A stretch of 64,000 nucleotides of DNA, taken from Thiocapsa roseopersicina (GTDB lineage Bacteria; Pseudomonadota; Gammaproteobacteria; Chromatiales; Chromatiaceae). This document shows, piece after piece, positions 37,369 through 45,940 of this stretch (position 1 is its first letter; each line of letters starts with the position of its first letter). The stretch spans positions 248,001 to 312,000 of the forward strand of contig NZ_FNNZ01000003.1 in the NCBI RefSeq assembly GCF_900106925.1. Reading direction: 5' to 3'. The position numbers and the translations under genes were made by a program. The notes under the pieces were generated by a model that saw only the letters and a program-made list of their open reading frames with translations, did no database searches and was not told where the DNA came from.

Positions 37369-38604
37369 TCAGCGCGCCAAGCTGCTGGCTACGCGCTGTC
37401 TGATGGCGCCGTCGACCGGCTCGTTGACCATCAGGGCGAAGGGTTTCCAGCTCCCCCCGCGGCGGACATAGCCGGCGTAGGTGCTGACGCCGCGCAAGGT
37501 GCCGGTTTTGGCACGTACGGCGGGGTTCCCGTCCTGTTGGGGCATCAGATCCCGATAGGGCTCGAAGGCGTCGAGCAGCTCCACGAGCTGGCGGGCGCTG
37601 AGCCGGTTGGCGCGCGAGAGACCGGCGCCGTCGTCGATCGTGAAATCGCGCCACGCGAAGCGCTCGCGCGCGAAGTCGGTCATGGCGCGCTTCGCGCCGG
37701 TCATGGTGACCTGCCCGGTGCCTTTCGGATCGGCCAGCCGCAGGAAGAGCGCGTTGGCGATAAAGTTGTTGGAGTACTCGAGCATCGGCGAGACCATCTC
37801 GGCGAGGGTGCGGCTGTTGGCGTGGCGGTAGATACGCTTGGCGGCGCGCGGCATCGGTCCGATGCGTTGCTGCTCGCCGACCTGGACGCCGGCGCCTTCG
37901 AGCTTGGCGGCGAGCAGCTCGCCGAAATAGCGCAGTGCCTTGTCGCGCTCGCGCAGATTCACGCGCTGCTTGCCGGCGGCCCCGGCCATGCCGAAGCGCT
38001 GCGCCGAGTCGGTCAGCGGGGTCTGCGGCTCGGCACTCTTGATGCTGTCGCCGGTGCGCACCAGACTGACCGTGTTGAAGTTGGCCGCCAAGGCAGTGAC
38101 GGGCGCGTCGTAGGGGTTGTCGGTCGAGGAGCGTCCGGCGATCTCGACATCCGGGCTGAAGAAGCTGTCGTCCAGACCGATGCCCGTGATCCGGCGTGGG
38201 CCTTTGGCCGCGAGCGCGCTCACGACCTTGTCGAGCTCCTCGGAGACCAGATAGGGATCGGCATAGCCTTTGACCCAGAGCCAGCCTGCGTCGTCGGTAT
38301 AGAAGTCGGTCTCGAAGCGATGGTTGCGTCCCCAGGTCTCGAGCGCGGCGAATGCAGTCAGCACCTTCATGGTCGAGGCCGGGATGCGCGGCGTATCGGC
38401 GCGGGTCGCGATCAGGTCGCGGCCGTTCTCCTGGAGCAGCAGGCTCGCCTGCGGAAGGGCCTGGACCTGGGCCACCGGATCCGCACTCGCGGCCGGTGCG
38501 ATCAGGGCGGCGGCGAGCGTGAGCACGAGCCCATGCGTGAGCAGGGCAACGGTCTTCGACGGGGGGCGAGCACGGCGCTGTGACGGTATCGAAAGGGCGA
38601 TCAT
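37369..38604 (-). CDS. dacB: D-Ala-D-Ala carboxypeptidase/endopeptidase PBP4
   Basis: A 411-residue S13-family penicillin-binding protein that trims peptidoglycan crosslinks in the periplasm. A signal peptide (about residues 1-41) precedes S-T-M-K (ASTMKV), Y-S-N-N and A-K-T-G-T-L, the three catalytic motifs, with the family's inserted domain between the first and second. The ATG at 38604 is preferred because the signal peptide then has a normal length; an ATG at 38640 is in frame. Placed between bioD and the htrA-like gene. Confidence 0.9.
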   Translation of the reverse strand: MIALSIPSQRRARPPSKTVALLTHGLVLTLAAALIAPAASADPVAQVQALPQASLLLQENGRDLIATRADTPRIPASTMKVLTAFAALETWGRNHRFETDFYTDDAGWLWVKGYADPYLVSEELDKVVSALAAKGPRRITGIGLDDSFFSPDVEIAGRSSTDNPYDAPVTALAANFNTVSLVRTGDSIKSAEPQTPLTDSAQRFGMAGAAGKQRVNLRERDKALRYFGELLAAKLEGAGVQVGEQQRIGPMPRAAKRIYRHANSRTLAEMVSPMLEYSNNFIANALFLRLADPKGTGQVTMTGAKRAMTDFARERFAWRDFTIDDGAGLSRANRLSARQLVELLDAFEPYRDLMPQQDGNPAVRAKTGTLRGVSTYAGYVRRGGSWKPFALMVNEPVDGAIRQRVASSLAR

Positions 38605-38670
38605 TCCGGATCCAGGATGTGTGAGCGGGACGAGAGACATCGAGGCGCAAGAATAGCCGACAATGTCCGT

Positions 38671-39432
38671 CTATGCGCGTCGCTTTCCGGTCCCCGCATC
38701 CGACCGAGCCTCTGTCCGAGTCTGCGTGGTGGCGAGCTTGGCGGCATGTCGCGGCTGCAGATCGATCAGCTCGGGATGAAGGTATCCGACCAGCTCGCTC
38801 GGGGTCGGCGCTTCGAGCCAGGGCAAGACGCCCAGGCAGGGCGCATCGATCAGGGCCGCGAGGGTGGCGAGGTTGGCGTCGCGAGACAGCATCGTCGGGT
38901 CGACCTGATTGGCGATCCAGCCAGCCAGGACGCCGCCCGTGCCCTGGATGCTCTCGACCGTCAGCAGTGCGTGGTTGATGCAACCAAGCTTCAGGCCGAC
39001 CACCAGGATGACAGGCAGCCCGAGCGCCTTGGGGATGTCGCTGACGAAGAGGTTCGGCCCCAAGGGCACGCGCCAGCCGCCGACGCCTTCGACGATGACT
39101 TGATCCGCCTCCCCGGCGAGCGTTCGATAAGCCTGCTCGATGGTCGGAAGGCGGATCTCGACGCCGGCCTCGCCGGCGGCGATGTGCGGTGCGATCGGGG
39201 GTGCGAAGGCGTACGGATTGACCAGACCGTAAGGCGCCTTGGAGCTGCCCTGCGCGCGCAATCGCAAGGCATCGTCGTTGCGCAACCCGTCGGGGCCACG
39301 CGCGCAACCCGAGGCCACTGGCTTCATCCCGAGCACGCTCGGCCCGGTCGCCTGCACCGCAGCCATCAGCCCGAGACTGATCTCGGTCTTGCCGCAGCCG
39401 GTATCCGTTCCTGTCACGAAGAGTCCGTGCAT
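38671..39432 (-). CDS. bioD: ATP-dependent dethiobiotin synthetase
   Basis: A 253-residue enzyme closing the ureido ring of biotin from DAPA, CO2 and ATP. The P-loop GTDTGCGKTEISLGL, MKPVASGC, NPYAFAPPIAPH and VEGVGGWRVPLG are all typical. It follows bioC on the same strand, but a paired TAAACCGCG repeat (39451-39642) sits between them, 18 bases upstream of the bioD ATG. Any bioC-bioD transcript would therefore contain the repeat. Confidence 0.95.
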   Translation of the reverse strand: MHGLFVTGTDTGCGKTEISLGLMAAVQATGPSVLGMKPVASGCARGPDGLRNDDALRLRAQGSSKAPYGLVNPYAFAPPIAPHIAAGEAGVEIRLPTIEQAYRTLAGEADQVIVEGVGGWRVPLGPNLFVSDIPKALGLPVILVVGLKLGCINHALLTVESIQGTGGVLAGWIANQVDPTMLSRDANLATLAALIDAPCLGVLPWLEAPTPSELVGYLHPELIDLQPRHAAKLATTQTRTEARSDAGTGKRRA

Positions 39433-39450
39433 AGCGATGCGATCCTCCCG

Positions 39451-39642
39451 TAAACCGCGCCCGGCGCGGTATGCGATATTTCTGGATGGGATCGGCCTCG
39501 GCAGACGTGACGACCGCCGGAACCGGCGCTGTTTAAGCGATTAAAAAATATCTTATTTTAAACCGCGTCTACGTTAAGGGCCGTGGATGCACCAAACGTC
39601 GAGCTCACTCGAAAGTCAGCATCTCGCTCTGGACGCGGTTTA
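39451..39642. repeat. TAAACCGCG-family paired repeat inside the biotin operon
   Basis: Unit B (39451-39535) and unit A (39559-39642) are joined by a 23-base AT-rich spacer. The outer TAA of unit A on the minus strand (39642-39640) is the stop codon of bioC. The element fills almost the whole bioC-bioD gap. It is the closest relative of the copies at 36.3 and 43.6 kb. Confidence 0.92.
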
Positions 39643-40566
39643 GGTGGGGTCAGCCCCCGGCCTCGACGGCGCGATCCGGGGCAAGGTCACACGATTGCGG
39701 CGTCCGATGGCGCTCACGGGGACGGCGATGCCGCCCTGCGCGGGTTTCTGCTCCGGCACCCAGGCGTGGCCGTAGACGACCTCGTAGCTGGCCGGTAGCC
39801 GGCCGTCGCTGCGGTGGATCTCGTAGGCCGCATCCAAGGCCGCGAGCCGGGCACGACCGGTGAGACCACGCGGGCGATCGGCGGTTGCGTTCCCCGCACC
39901 CAGGATCTTGAGATCCTGCATCAGCTCGCGCACGGCGGGGTAGGTCAGGGTCATCCGCTCGGTGTCCATCACCGGATCGACAAAGCGGGCGCGCACCAGG
40001 GCGTCGCCGATGTCGTGCATGTCGAGGAAGGGGCTCACATGCGAGGCGCCGTCGACCCGTGCCCAGGCTTGGCGCAGCTCCTTCAGGGTATCGGGCCCGA
40101 AGGTGGTGAACATCAGGAGTCCGCCCGGACGCAGGACACGCAAACACTCGGCGAAGGCCCGGTCCAGGTCGTTGCACCACTGAAAGGCGGCGTTCGAGAC
40201 GATGAGGTCGACCGCGCCGTCGACAAGCGGGAGCGATTCGGCATCCGCGCAGATGCAGAGCGGGCGCCTGAGCCAGCGACCGCGTCGGCGCGCCTGCAAC
40301 AGCATGCCGTGTGCGAAGTCCAGTGCGATCACCCGCGCCTTGCGGTAACGGCGGTGCAGCGCATCGACGGCATAGCCTGTACCGGCCCCGAGATCGAGCA
40401 CCCGCTCCGGCTCCAGGCGCACGTAATCGAGGCGTTCCAGCAGACGGTCGGCGATCTCGCGCTGGAGCACGGCCACGCTGTCATAGCGCTCGGCGGCCTG
40501 CTCGAAATTGCGCCGGGCGCGGCCTTTGTCGATCCCCTGGTCGATCCCCTTATCGATCGGGGTCAT
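39640..40566 (-). CDS. bioC: Malonyl-ACP O-methyltransferase
   Basis: A 308-residue SAM-dependent methyltransferase that caps malonyl-ACP to start pimelate synthesis. Residues 16-40 (KGRARRNFEQAAERYDSVAVLQREIA) are the BioC-type N-terminus. The SAM site is VLDLGAGTGY, followed by SNAAFQWCNDLDRAF. The N-terminus contains a short duplication (GIDQGIDKG). The ATG at 40566 overlaps the bioH stop by 4 bases. The TAA stop is the end of a repeat unit, so the native C-terminus may have been altered. Confidence 0.92.
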   Translation of the reverse strand: MTPIDKGIDQGIDKGRARRNFEQAAERYDSVAVLQREIADRLLERLDYVRLEPERVLDLGAGTGYAVDALHRRYRKARVIALDFAHGMLLQARRRGRWLRRPLCICADAESLPLVDGAVDLIVSNAAFQWCNDLDRAFAECLRVLRPGGLLMFTTFGPDTLKELRQAWARVDGASHVSPFLDMHDIGDALVRARFVDPVMDTERMTLTYPAVRELMQDLKILGAGNATADRPRGLTGRARLAALDAAYEIHRSDGRLPASYEVVYGHAWVPEQKPAQGGIAVPVSAIGRRNRVTLPRIAPSRPGADPT

Positions 40567-41366
40567 GGTGCGGGCCGACCCTTGTTCGGTTCTGCTGCCG
40601 GACCCTCGATCCCGGTCAGGAAGGCTCGAACGATCTCGCGGGTACGATCGGGGTGCGAAAGATGCGGCGCGTGTGCGGCACCCTGGACGATGGCCGTAAC
40701 CGCACCCGGCATCAGGATCTCGACGCGCTCGGCCACGGCCGGCGGCACCAAGGCGTCGTGGGTGCCGAAGATCCACAGCGTCGGACAGCGGATGTCCGGG
40801 AGCCGGCCGCGCATGTCTTCGGCGCGCAGGATGTCCAGGCCGATCGAGAGCGCATCCGAGTCCGGCTGCGGCCGCTCGGCGATGCGCCGACGCAGGTCCC
40901 GCAGGGTCTCGCGCGCGTCGTCGCTGCCGCGTACCTGGAGCGCGAGGAAGCGCGAAAGTGTCTCGGCGGGATCCGCAAGCAGGCCGGCATGGAACTGGTC
41001 GAGCGTCTCGGGCAGCATTGCCGGCATCCAGTCCGCCGCGCGCACGAAACGCGGCGTGCCGGTCATGAGGATCAAGCCTTCGACCCGCTTGGGCGCGCGT
41101 ACCGCGGCCGCCACGGCGACCAGTGCGCCGAGCGACCAGCCGAGCCAGATCGCGCGCTCCGGTGCGGCCTCCAGGCAGGCGTCGGCCCAGGCCCATAGAT
41201 CATCGAGATGCGGCGAGAAGGGGCGGTCGCCGTGACCGGGCAGATCGATGGGGCAGGGGACGACGCCGGGCGGGAGATCACCGGCGAGACCGTCCCAGAC
41301 GGCACTGTTCATCCCCCAGCCGTGGAGCAGAACCAGGTGGCGGTCGATGTCTTTTGCGTCGGGCAT
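40563..41366 (-). CDS. bioH: Pimeloyl-ACP methyl ester carboxylesterase
   Basis: A 267-residue alpha/beta hydrolase that removes the methyl cap after pimeloyl-ACP is made. LLHGWGMNSAVW gives the oxyanion hole, GWSLGA the nucleophile serine, GTHDAL the aspartate and AAHAPHLSH the histidine. It overlaps bioC by 4 bases, so the pair is coupled. Confidence 0.93.
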   Translation of the reverse strand: MPDAKDIDRHLVLLHGWGMNSAVWDGLAGDLPPGVVPCPIDLPGHGDRPFSPHLDDLWAWADACLEAAPERAIWLGWSLGALVAVAAAVRAPKRVEGLILMTGTPRFVRAADWMPAMLPETLDQFHAGLLADPAETLSRFLALQVRGSDDARETLRDLRRRIAERPQPDSDALSIGLDILRAEDMRGRLPDIRCPTLWIFGTHDALVPPAVAERVEILMPGAVTAIVQGAAHAPHLSHPDRTREIVRAFLTGIEGPAAEPNKGRPAP

Positions 41367-41493
41367 TCTGTGTCGGGTCTTCAGTGGTTGACGCGCGGGT
41401 TGGATTGGGCCCGCGTGGTGCGGCCTTTGATCTTAACCCAATGCGTCGACGGGGGCTGCAGCCCGATGCCGGCGGGCCAACGAGAGCCTGAAC

Positions 41494-41523
41494 GTCGGAT
41501 GACGCTGCGCTGATCCGACCTAC
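41494..41523. repeat. GTAGGTCGGAT...ATCCGACCTAC palindromic repeat, copy 1
   Basis: On the minus strand, TAGGTCGGATCAG, CGCAG and CGTCATCCGAC form an imperfect palindrome. Its TAG is the stop codon of bioF. Related copies lie at 48882-49014 and 55674-55790, and these too contain gene stops. Confidence 0.65.
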
Positions 41524-42716
41524 GGCTTCCGGTCTCCGGTTTCATCGCTCGGCGCTGCGGGTTGCAGGGCGGCGAGTGCGTCGAGCAGGTAATCGACCAT
41601 GCTCTCGGTATGAGCGGCCGACAGGCAGACCCGCAGCCGTGCACTGCCCTCCGGGACGGTGGGCGGGCGGATGGCACCGACGAGGATCCCGCGGGCTTCC
41701 AGCTCCGCTGCCCAAGCCAACGCTTGATGACTGCTCCCGGCGATCAGCGGCTGGATGGGTGTCGGCGATTCGGACAACGGCAGACCGAGCTGGTTCGCAC
41801 CCGTCCGGAACCGGGCGATCAGGGCTTGCAGGTGCTCGCGTCGCCAGTCCTCGCGACGGGCGAGTGCGAGGCTCGTGCGCGTCGCCTCGGCCAGGGCCGG
41901 GGGTGTCGCCGTGGTGTAGATGTAGCTGCGCGCACGCTGGATCAGGGTCTCGATCAGGGCATCCGAGCCGGCCACGAAGGCCCCGAAGGTGCCGAATGCC
42001 TTGCCGAGGGTACCCATCAGGATCGGCACCTGATCGGCGTCGAGCCCGAAATGATCGAGCGTCCCGCGCCCCTCGCGGCCGAGCACCCCGAGCCCGTGGG
42101 CATCGTCGACCAGGAGCCAGGCGTCCGCGCGGCGCGCGATCAGGACGAGCGCGGGCAAGGGGGCGAGGTCGCCGTCCATGCTGAAGACGCCGTCGCTGGC
42201 GATCATCCGCGTGTCTCGGTCGCCGATCAGGCGGTCGAGCTCGGCCGTATCGGCATGCGGATAACGGCGCAGGGCCGCGCGCGCGAGGAGGGCGCCGTCG
42301 AGCAGCGAGGCGTGGTTGAGCCGGTCCTGCCAGACGGTGTCGCCCCGGCCGCTCAGGGCCGAGATGATCCCTAGGTTCGCCATGTAGCCGGTCGAGAAGA
42401 GGAGCGCACGGGGTCGCCCGGTGAAGTCGGCCAGCTCCTCTTCCAAGGCATGATGGGCGGCGCTGTGTCCGTTGACCAGATGGGCGGCACCGCTGCCGAC
42501 GCCCCAACGCTCCGCCCCTCGCTGCAACGCGGCGATGACCTCGGGGTGATTGGCGAGCCCCAGGTAGTCGTTGCTGCAGAAGCTCAGCATCGGGCGGCCG
42601 TCCACGATGGCCTCCGGTTGCTGCGGGCGGTCCTGCACGCGACGGCGTCGATAGAGCCCCGCCGCCCGCTGCTGTTCGAGCGCTTCGTCGAGCACCTGGT
42701 CGAGGTCGGTGGTCAT
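41520..42716 (-). CDS. bioF: 8-amino-7-oxononanoate synthase
   Basis: A 398-residue PLP enzyme condensing pimeloyl-ACP with alanine. [15 protein letters not shown], then [34 protein letters not shown] and the PLP lysine in [13 protein letters not shown] are intact. It starts 34 bases after yciK. The order yciK-bioF-bioH-bioC-[repeat]-bioD is on one strand; bioB and bioA are not in the window. The TAG stop lies in a palindromic repeat. Confidence 0.94.
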   Translation of the reverse strand: MTTDLDQVLDEALEQQRAAGLYRRRRVQDRPQQPEAIVDGRPMLSFCSNDYLGLANHPEVIAALQRGAERWGVGSGAAHLVNGHSAAHHALEEELADFTGRPRALLFSTGYMANLGIISALSGRGDTVWQDRLNHASLLDGALLARAALRRYPHADTAELDRLIGDRDTRMIASDGVFSMDGDLAPLPALVLIARRADAWLLVDDAHGLGVLGREGRGTLDHFGLDADQVPILMGTLGKAFGTFGAFVAGSDALIETLIQRARSYIYTTATPPALAEATRTSLALARREDWRREHLQALIARFRTGANQLGLPLSESPTPIQPLIAGSSHQALAWAAELEARGILVGAIRPPTVPEGSARLRVCLSAAHTESMVDYLLDALAALQPAAPSDETGDRKP

Positions 42717-42750
42717 GGCTTACGCATCGGCTGCGTTCCAGCTGGGGCGA

Positions 42751-43530
42751 TCAACCCGGGTCTTGCGCCTGAAGCGCCGCGCCGTTGGTTCCCCGTCCGT
42801 CCGGCCCGAGCAGGCGGACGTAGACGCCGGCAATGGTCTCGGGCAAGGGGTTGTTCAGCGCGTTCTCGCCTGGATAAAGACGGGCGCGCAAGGCGGTCCG
42901 GACCACGCCGGGGTCGATGCTGTTGACCCGAATCTTCCCGTTCTCGCGCATCTCCGCGGAAAGGACTTGCATGAGCCCTTCGATGCCGAACTTGGCCGCG
43001 GCGTATGCGCCCCAGTAGGCCAGCCCCTGACGACCGACGCGGTCCGAGGTAAAGAGCACGGAGGCGTCTTCGGAGGCCCGCAGCAGCGGCATGCAGACCT
43101 GGGTGAGAAGAAACGGCGTGGTGAGATTGATGCGAATCACGCGATCCCATTCGCTCGCGTCGTAGTCGTCGATGCGGCTCAGGAAGGGCGCGTAGGAGGC
43201 GCAATGGGCGAGTCCATCGAGACGACCGAAGGCATCCCCGAGGACATTGGCGGCGGCGAGGAAATCGTCCTCCGTCGCGGTCTCCGGGTTCAGCGGCAGG
43301 ATCGCTGGCTCCGGCCCGCCGTCGGCCTCGATTTGGTCGTAGACGTCGGTGAGGTCAGACTCGTTGGATTGCGACAGGACGACGCTCGCCCCGGCGGCCG
43401 CGCAGGCGAGCGCGACGGCGCGTCCGATCCCCTCGGCGGCGCCGGTCACCAGAATCACACGCCCGTCCAGTCGATCGGCGTCGGATTGTCCTTGGTCCAT
43501 TGCTTGAAATGCCTCTTGCTCGGTTGTCAT
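42751..43530 (-). CDS. yciK: YciK-family short-chain dehydrogenase/reductase
   Basis: A 259-residue SDR. VTGAAEGIGRAVAL is the cofactor-binding motif and YWGAYAAAKFGIEGL carries the Y-x-x-x-K catalytic pair. It matches E. coli YciK, whose substrate is unknown. In gammaproteobacteria it is often found near ubiG, as here. The ATG at 43530 lacks a ribosome site; the ATG at 43500 has AAGAGG upstream and fits the shorter E. coli start better. Confidence 0.85.
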   Translation of the reverse strand: MTTEQEAFQAMDQGQSDADRLDGRVILVTGAAEGIGRAVALACAAAGASVVLSQSNESDLTDVYDQIEADGGPEPAILPLNPETATEDDFLAAANVLGDAFGRLDGLAHCASYAPFLSRIDDYDASEWDRVIRINLTTPFLLTQVCMPLLRASEDASVLFTSDRVGRQGLAYWGAYAAAKFGIEGLMQVLSAEMRENGKIRVNSIDPGVVRTALRARLYPGENALNNPLPETIAGVYVRLLGPDGRGTNGAALQAQDPG

Positions 43531-43574
43531 GATTCGAAATTATCGCCGCGATCGCGCGCAGCGGCATTGAGGAT

Positions 43575-43766
43575 TAAACCGCGCCCGGCGCGGTATGCGA
43601 CGTTTTTGGATGGGATCGGCCCCGGCAGACTTGATCGCCGCTGGATTCGGCGCGGTTTAAGATATTGAAATACATATTATTCTAAACTGCATTCCCGCTG
43701 GTGGCCGTTGACAAACCAAACGTCGAGCTCACTCGAAAGTGAGCATCTCGCTCTGGACGCGGTTTA
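43575..43766. repeat. TAAACCGCG-family paired repeat upstream of yciK
   Basis: Unit B (43575-43659) and unit A (43683-43766), with a 23-base AT-rich spacer. The inner left end of unit A is worn (TAAACTGCA). It fills the gap between the squalene-synthase-like stop (7 bases away) and the yciK start (45 bases away). Confidence 0.9.
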
Positions 43767-43772
43767 AACCAG

Positions 43773-44612
43773 TCATTCGCGTCGACTTTCGCGCCAGGCG
43801 TTCCAGAGCTTGCGGATCGGGGTCAGGGCGATCCGCTGATCGGCGACATCAAAACCGCTGGCCGCGATTTCGGCGAGAAGGCGATCCGCGAGGCGGACGC
43901 GGATGCGGATCACGGCGGGCAAGCGGGGAAGATCATGGCTCATCCCGTCGCGATGGCGCTCCAGATCTCCGGCAAGATCGGCCAGCAGCGGCGCCAGATG
44001 CTTGCGGATCTCGGTCGGCGTCTGGGCGGTGTGACTCATCCCGTGTCGACTCAGTCGATCCTCGGGCAGGAAGCCGCACCGTTCATGACGCAGCAGGCGA
44101 CCGCTGTCCCGCACGAGCTCGACCAGGCCGCAATAGCTCCCGGCGGATCGGACAGCGGCCAGTCCGGCTGGCGTGGTCTCGCCGTGGGCACGGGCGATCA
44201 GTTCGCAGAGCGCGCCGAGATCCAGGTCGGCCAGGGCCGCAAGGGCGGCGACGTCCCGCACACGCCGATCCGCCAGGATCGCTTCCGTCCCCAGGACGAT
44301 GTCGACGAAGGGTTGTCGCGGCAGCTTGGCCCGCGCGATCAGCGGACCGAGCGACAGCCCGATCGGATGCCGACCCGTGCCCGCAAAGATGCGCTCGAAC
44401 TCGTCGTTCCACCATGCGAGCTTGCGTGCGGCCACCCCGCGGTCCGAAACCTCATCGACGACCGATCGCACCAGATGACGCCAGCCGAGCAGTGCGGCCA
44501 GATCATCGCGCAACCCGAGCGGTGCAAAGCGCACGCTGTAATACGCGGACGAGCCGGGCGGGGTTGCGGGATTCGGGAAGGCCCACTCTGTCGCTGCGGG
44601 CGCGCCCTGCAT
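43773..44612 (-). CDS. Squalene/phytoene synthase-like protein
   Basis: A 279-residue protein of the squalene/phytoene synthase fold. SSAYYSVRFAPLGLRDDL is the family start. V-D-E-V-S-D gives the first aspartate-rich motif, and WWNDEFERIFAG and GRHPIG follow. The second motif is degraded: RDSGRLLRHERCGFLPED lacks the second Asp/Glu pair of the usual RDxGED. Canonical head-to-head prenyl condensation is therefore doubtful. The ATG at 44612 overlaps the ubiG stop by one base, suggesting a role linked to quinone or isoprenoid metabolism. Confidence 0.75.
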   Translation of the reverse strand: MQGAPAATEWAFPNPATPPGSSAYYSVRFAPLGLRDDLAALLGWRHLVRSVVDEVSDRGVAARKLAWWNDEFERIFAGTGRHPIGLSLGPLIARAKLPRQPFVDIVLGTEAILADRRVRDVAALAALADLDLGALCELIARAHGETTPAGLAAVRSAGSYCGLVELVRDSGRLLRHERCGFLPEDRLSRHGMSHTAQTPTEIRKHLAPLLADLAGDLERHRDGMSHDLPRLPAVIRIRVRLADRLLAEIAASGFDVADQRIALTPIRKLWNAWRESRRE

Positions 44613-45331
44613 CAATCGGAATCGCGCACGCAGGTCACGAGATAGTTGACGTCGAGATCATCCGGATCGAGGTGATAGGTCCGGGTCAGCGGGTTGTAGG
44701 TCATGCCCGTCATGTCGGTCGTGCGCAGATTGGTCGGTCGGATCCAGGAGTGCAGCTCCGAGGGGCGGATGAAGCGCGCGTAGTCGTGGGTGCCCTTGGG
44801 CAGGAGACCCATCAGATACTCGGCGCCCAGAATGGCGAAGAGATAGGACTTGGGATTGCGGTTCAGGGTCGAGAAGACCACCGTCCCGCCCGGACGCACC
44901 AGACGCGCGCAGGCATCGACGATCGAGGCGGGGCTCGGCACGTGCTCGAGCATCTCCATGCAGGTGACCAGATCGAAGCTGTTCGGCTGCTCCGCTGCGA
45001 GCACCTCGACCGGCACGAGCCGATAGCTGACCTCCACACCACTCTCGAGGGTGTGGAGCTCGGCGACACGCAGCGGCATGGCTCCCATATCGATCCCGGT
45101 CACCTGCGCACCGCGCAGCGCCATCGATTCGGACAGGATGCCGCCGCCGCAGCCCACATCCAGAACGCGCTTGCCGGCCAACCCGCCAGCCGCGCGCTCG
45201 ATGTAGTCCAGGCGCAGCGGATTGATCTCGTGCAGTGCCTTGAACTCGCTGTGCGGATCCCACCAGCGAGAGGCCAGCTCCTCGAACTTGCTGATCTCGG
45301 CGTGATCGACGTTGTGGATGGTTTCGGTCAT
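44612..45331 (-). CDS. ubiG: Ubiquinone biosynthesis O-methyltransferase
   Basis: A 239-residue SAM-dependent methyltransferase catalysing both O-methylations in ubiquinone synthesis. It begins [20 protein letters not shown], with the SAM site [13 protein letters not shown] and [11 protein letters not shown] further on. Normal length. It is coupled by a one-base overlap to the squalene/phytoene synthase-like gene. Confidence 0.95.
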   Translation of the reverse strand: MTETIHNVDHAEISKFEELASRWWDPHSEFKALHEINPLRLDYIERAAGGLAGKRVLDVGCGGGILSESMALRGAQVTGIDMGAMPLRVAELHTLESGVEVSYRLVPVEVLAAEQPNSFDLVTCMEMLEHVPSPASIVDACARLVRPGGTVVFSTLNRNPKSYLFAILGAEYLMGLLPKGTHDYARFIRPSELHSWIRPTNLRTTDMTGMTYNPLTRTYHLDPDDLDVNYLVTCVRDSD

Positions 45332-45427
45332 CGTCTGCGGCCCCGGCGGTGTGCTGTCGACATGTCAATGATGGCCATGTCGGTCTGATCGGGCCGCAAT
45401 TCTACACCGCGAAGCCCCCGCGACGGA

Positions 45428-45601
45428 TCAGCGTCGGCCGCTCTCGGGCAAAAAGCCGGGTGCGAGGATCTGCTCGAGCGCGTAAGGACAGGTGCCGGGA
45501 AAGGCTGTTTCGGGCAGACCCGATTCACGCGCGGCATCCCGGACAGCTTTGGGATAGATCATCGCCAGCGCCGTGTCCAATGACGGACGTATGCCGGGCA
45601 T
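45428..45601 (-). pseudogene. DUF29 family gene remnant (3' part only)
   Basis: The last 57 codons of this frame match the C-terminal end of DUF29 proteins: PSLDTALAMIYPKAVRDAA, then GLPETAFPGTCPYALEQIL and a final PE. Everything expected upstream (about 90 residues of helices) is missing; the frame continues to 45835 with unrelated sequence. It is read as a 5'-truncated remnant with no credible start. The family itself has no known function and is multicopy in cyanobacteria and purple sulfur bacteria. Confidence 0.6.
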
Positions 45602-45738
45602 GGTTCGGTCCAGCGGAAGCGGCGGCCGTGATCCCTGCCGGGGCCGGTCGGATTTGCCGCCGCCGCTTGCCGAATCTATAGTCATGCCATCTCGGCCGGT
45701 ACAGGTTTCACCTTGTTCTCGATCGGCAACGCCGACAC

Positions 45739-45775
45739 CCCCGGGAGAGTCGACTGCAAGTCGACTCTCCCGGGG
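45739..45775. repeat. Perfect 17-bp inverted repeat with 3-base loop
   Basis: The arm CCCCGGGAGAGTCGACT (45739-45755), loop GCA, and its exact reverse complement (45759-45775). There is no T-run on either side, so it is not a standard terminator. It lies between the DUF29 remnant and glyA. Confidence 0.7.
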
Positions 45776-45903
45776 CGATTTCTGCTCCGAGCGAGACCGA
45801 TTCCGTTCAAACCCGTCCCTCCGCGGGATTGCCAATCCTCACGACATCCCTGACCTCCTCGGATCTGCGCGACCCAGATAGCGACGCGGGACCGAAAAAT
45901 CGA

Positions 45904-45909
45904 TATACT
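45904..45909 (+). promoter_or_regulatory. Possible -10 element for glyA
   Basis: TATACT lies about 32 bases upstream of the glyA ATG, with no convincing -35. It is followed by a GCGGC-TTTGC-GCCGC stem in the leader and a GGGGGA ribosome site. Confidence 0.35.
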
Positions 45910-45940
45910 GTGCGGCTTTGCGCCGCCGGGGGAATGAACG

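Noticed and set aside
36251-43766. CRISPR-like regular repeats
   Set aside because: The units are kilobases apart and paired with a constant AT-rich spacer; there is no array and no cas gene.
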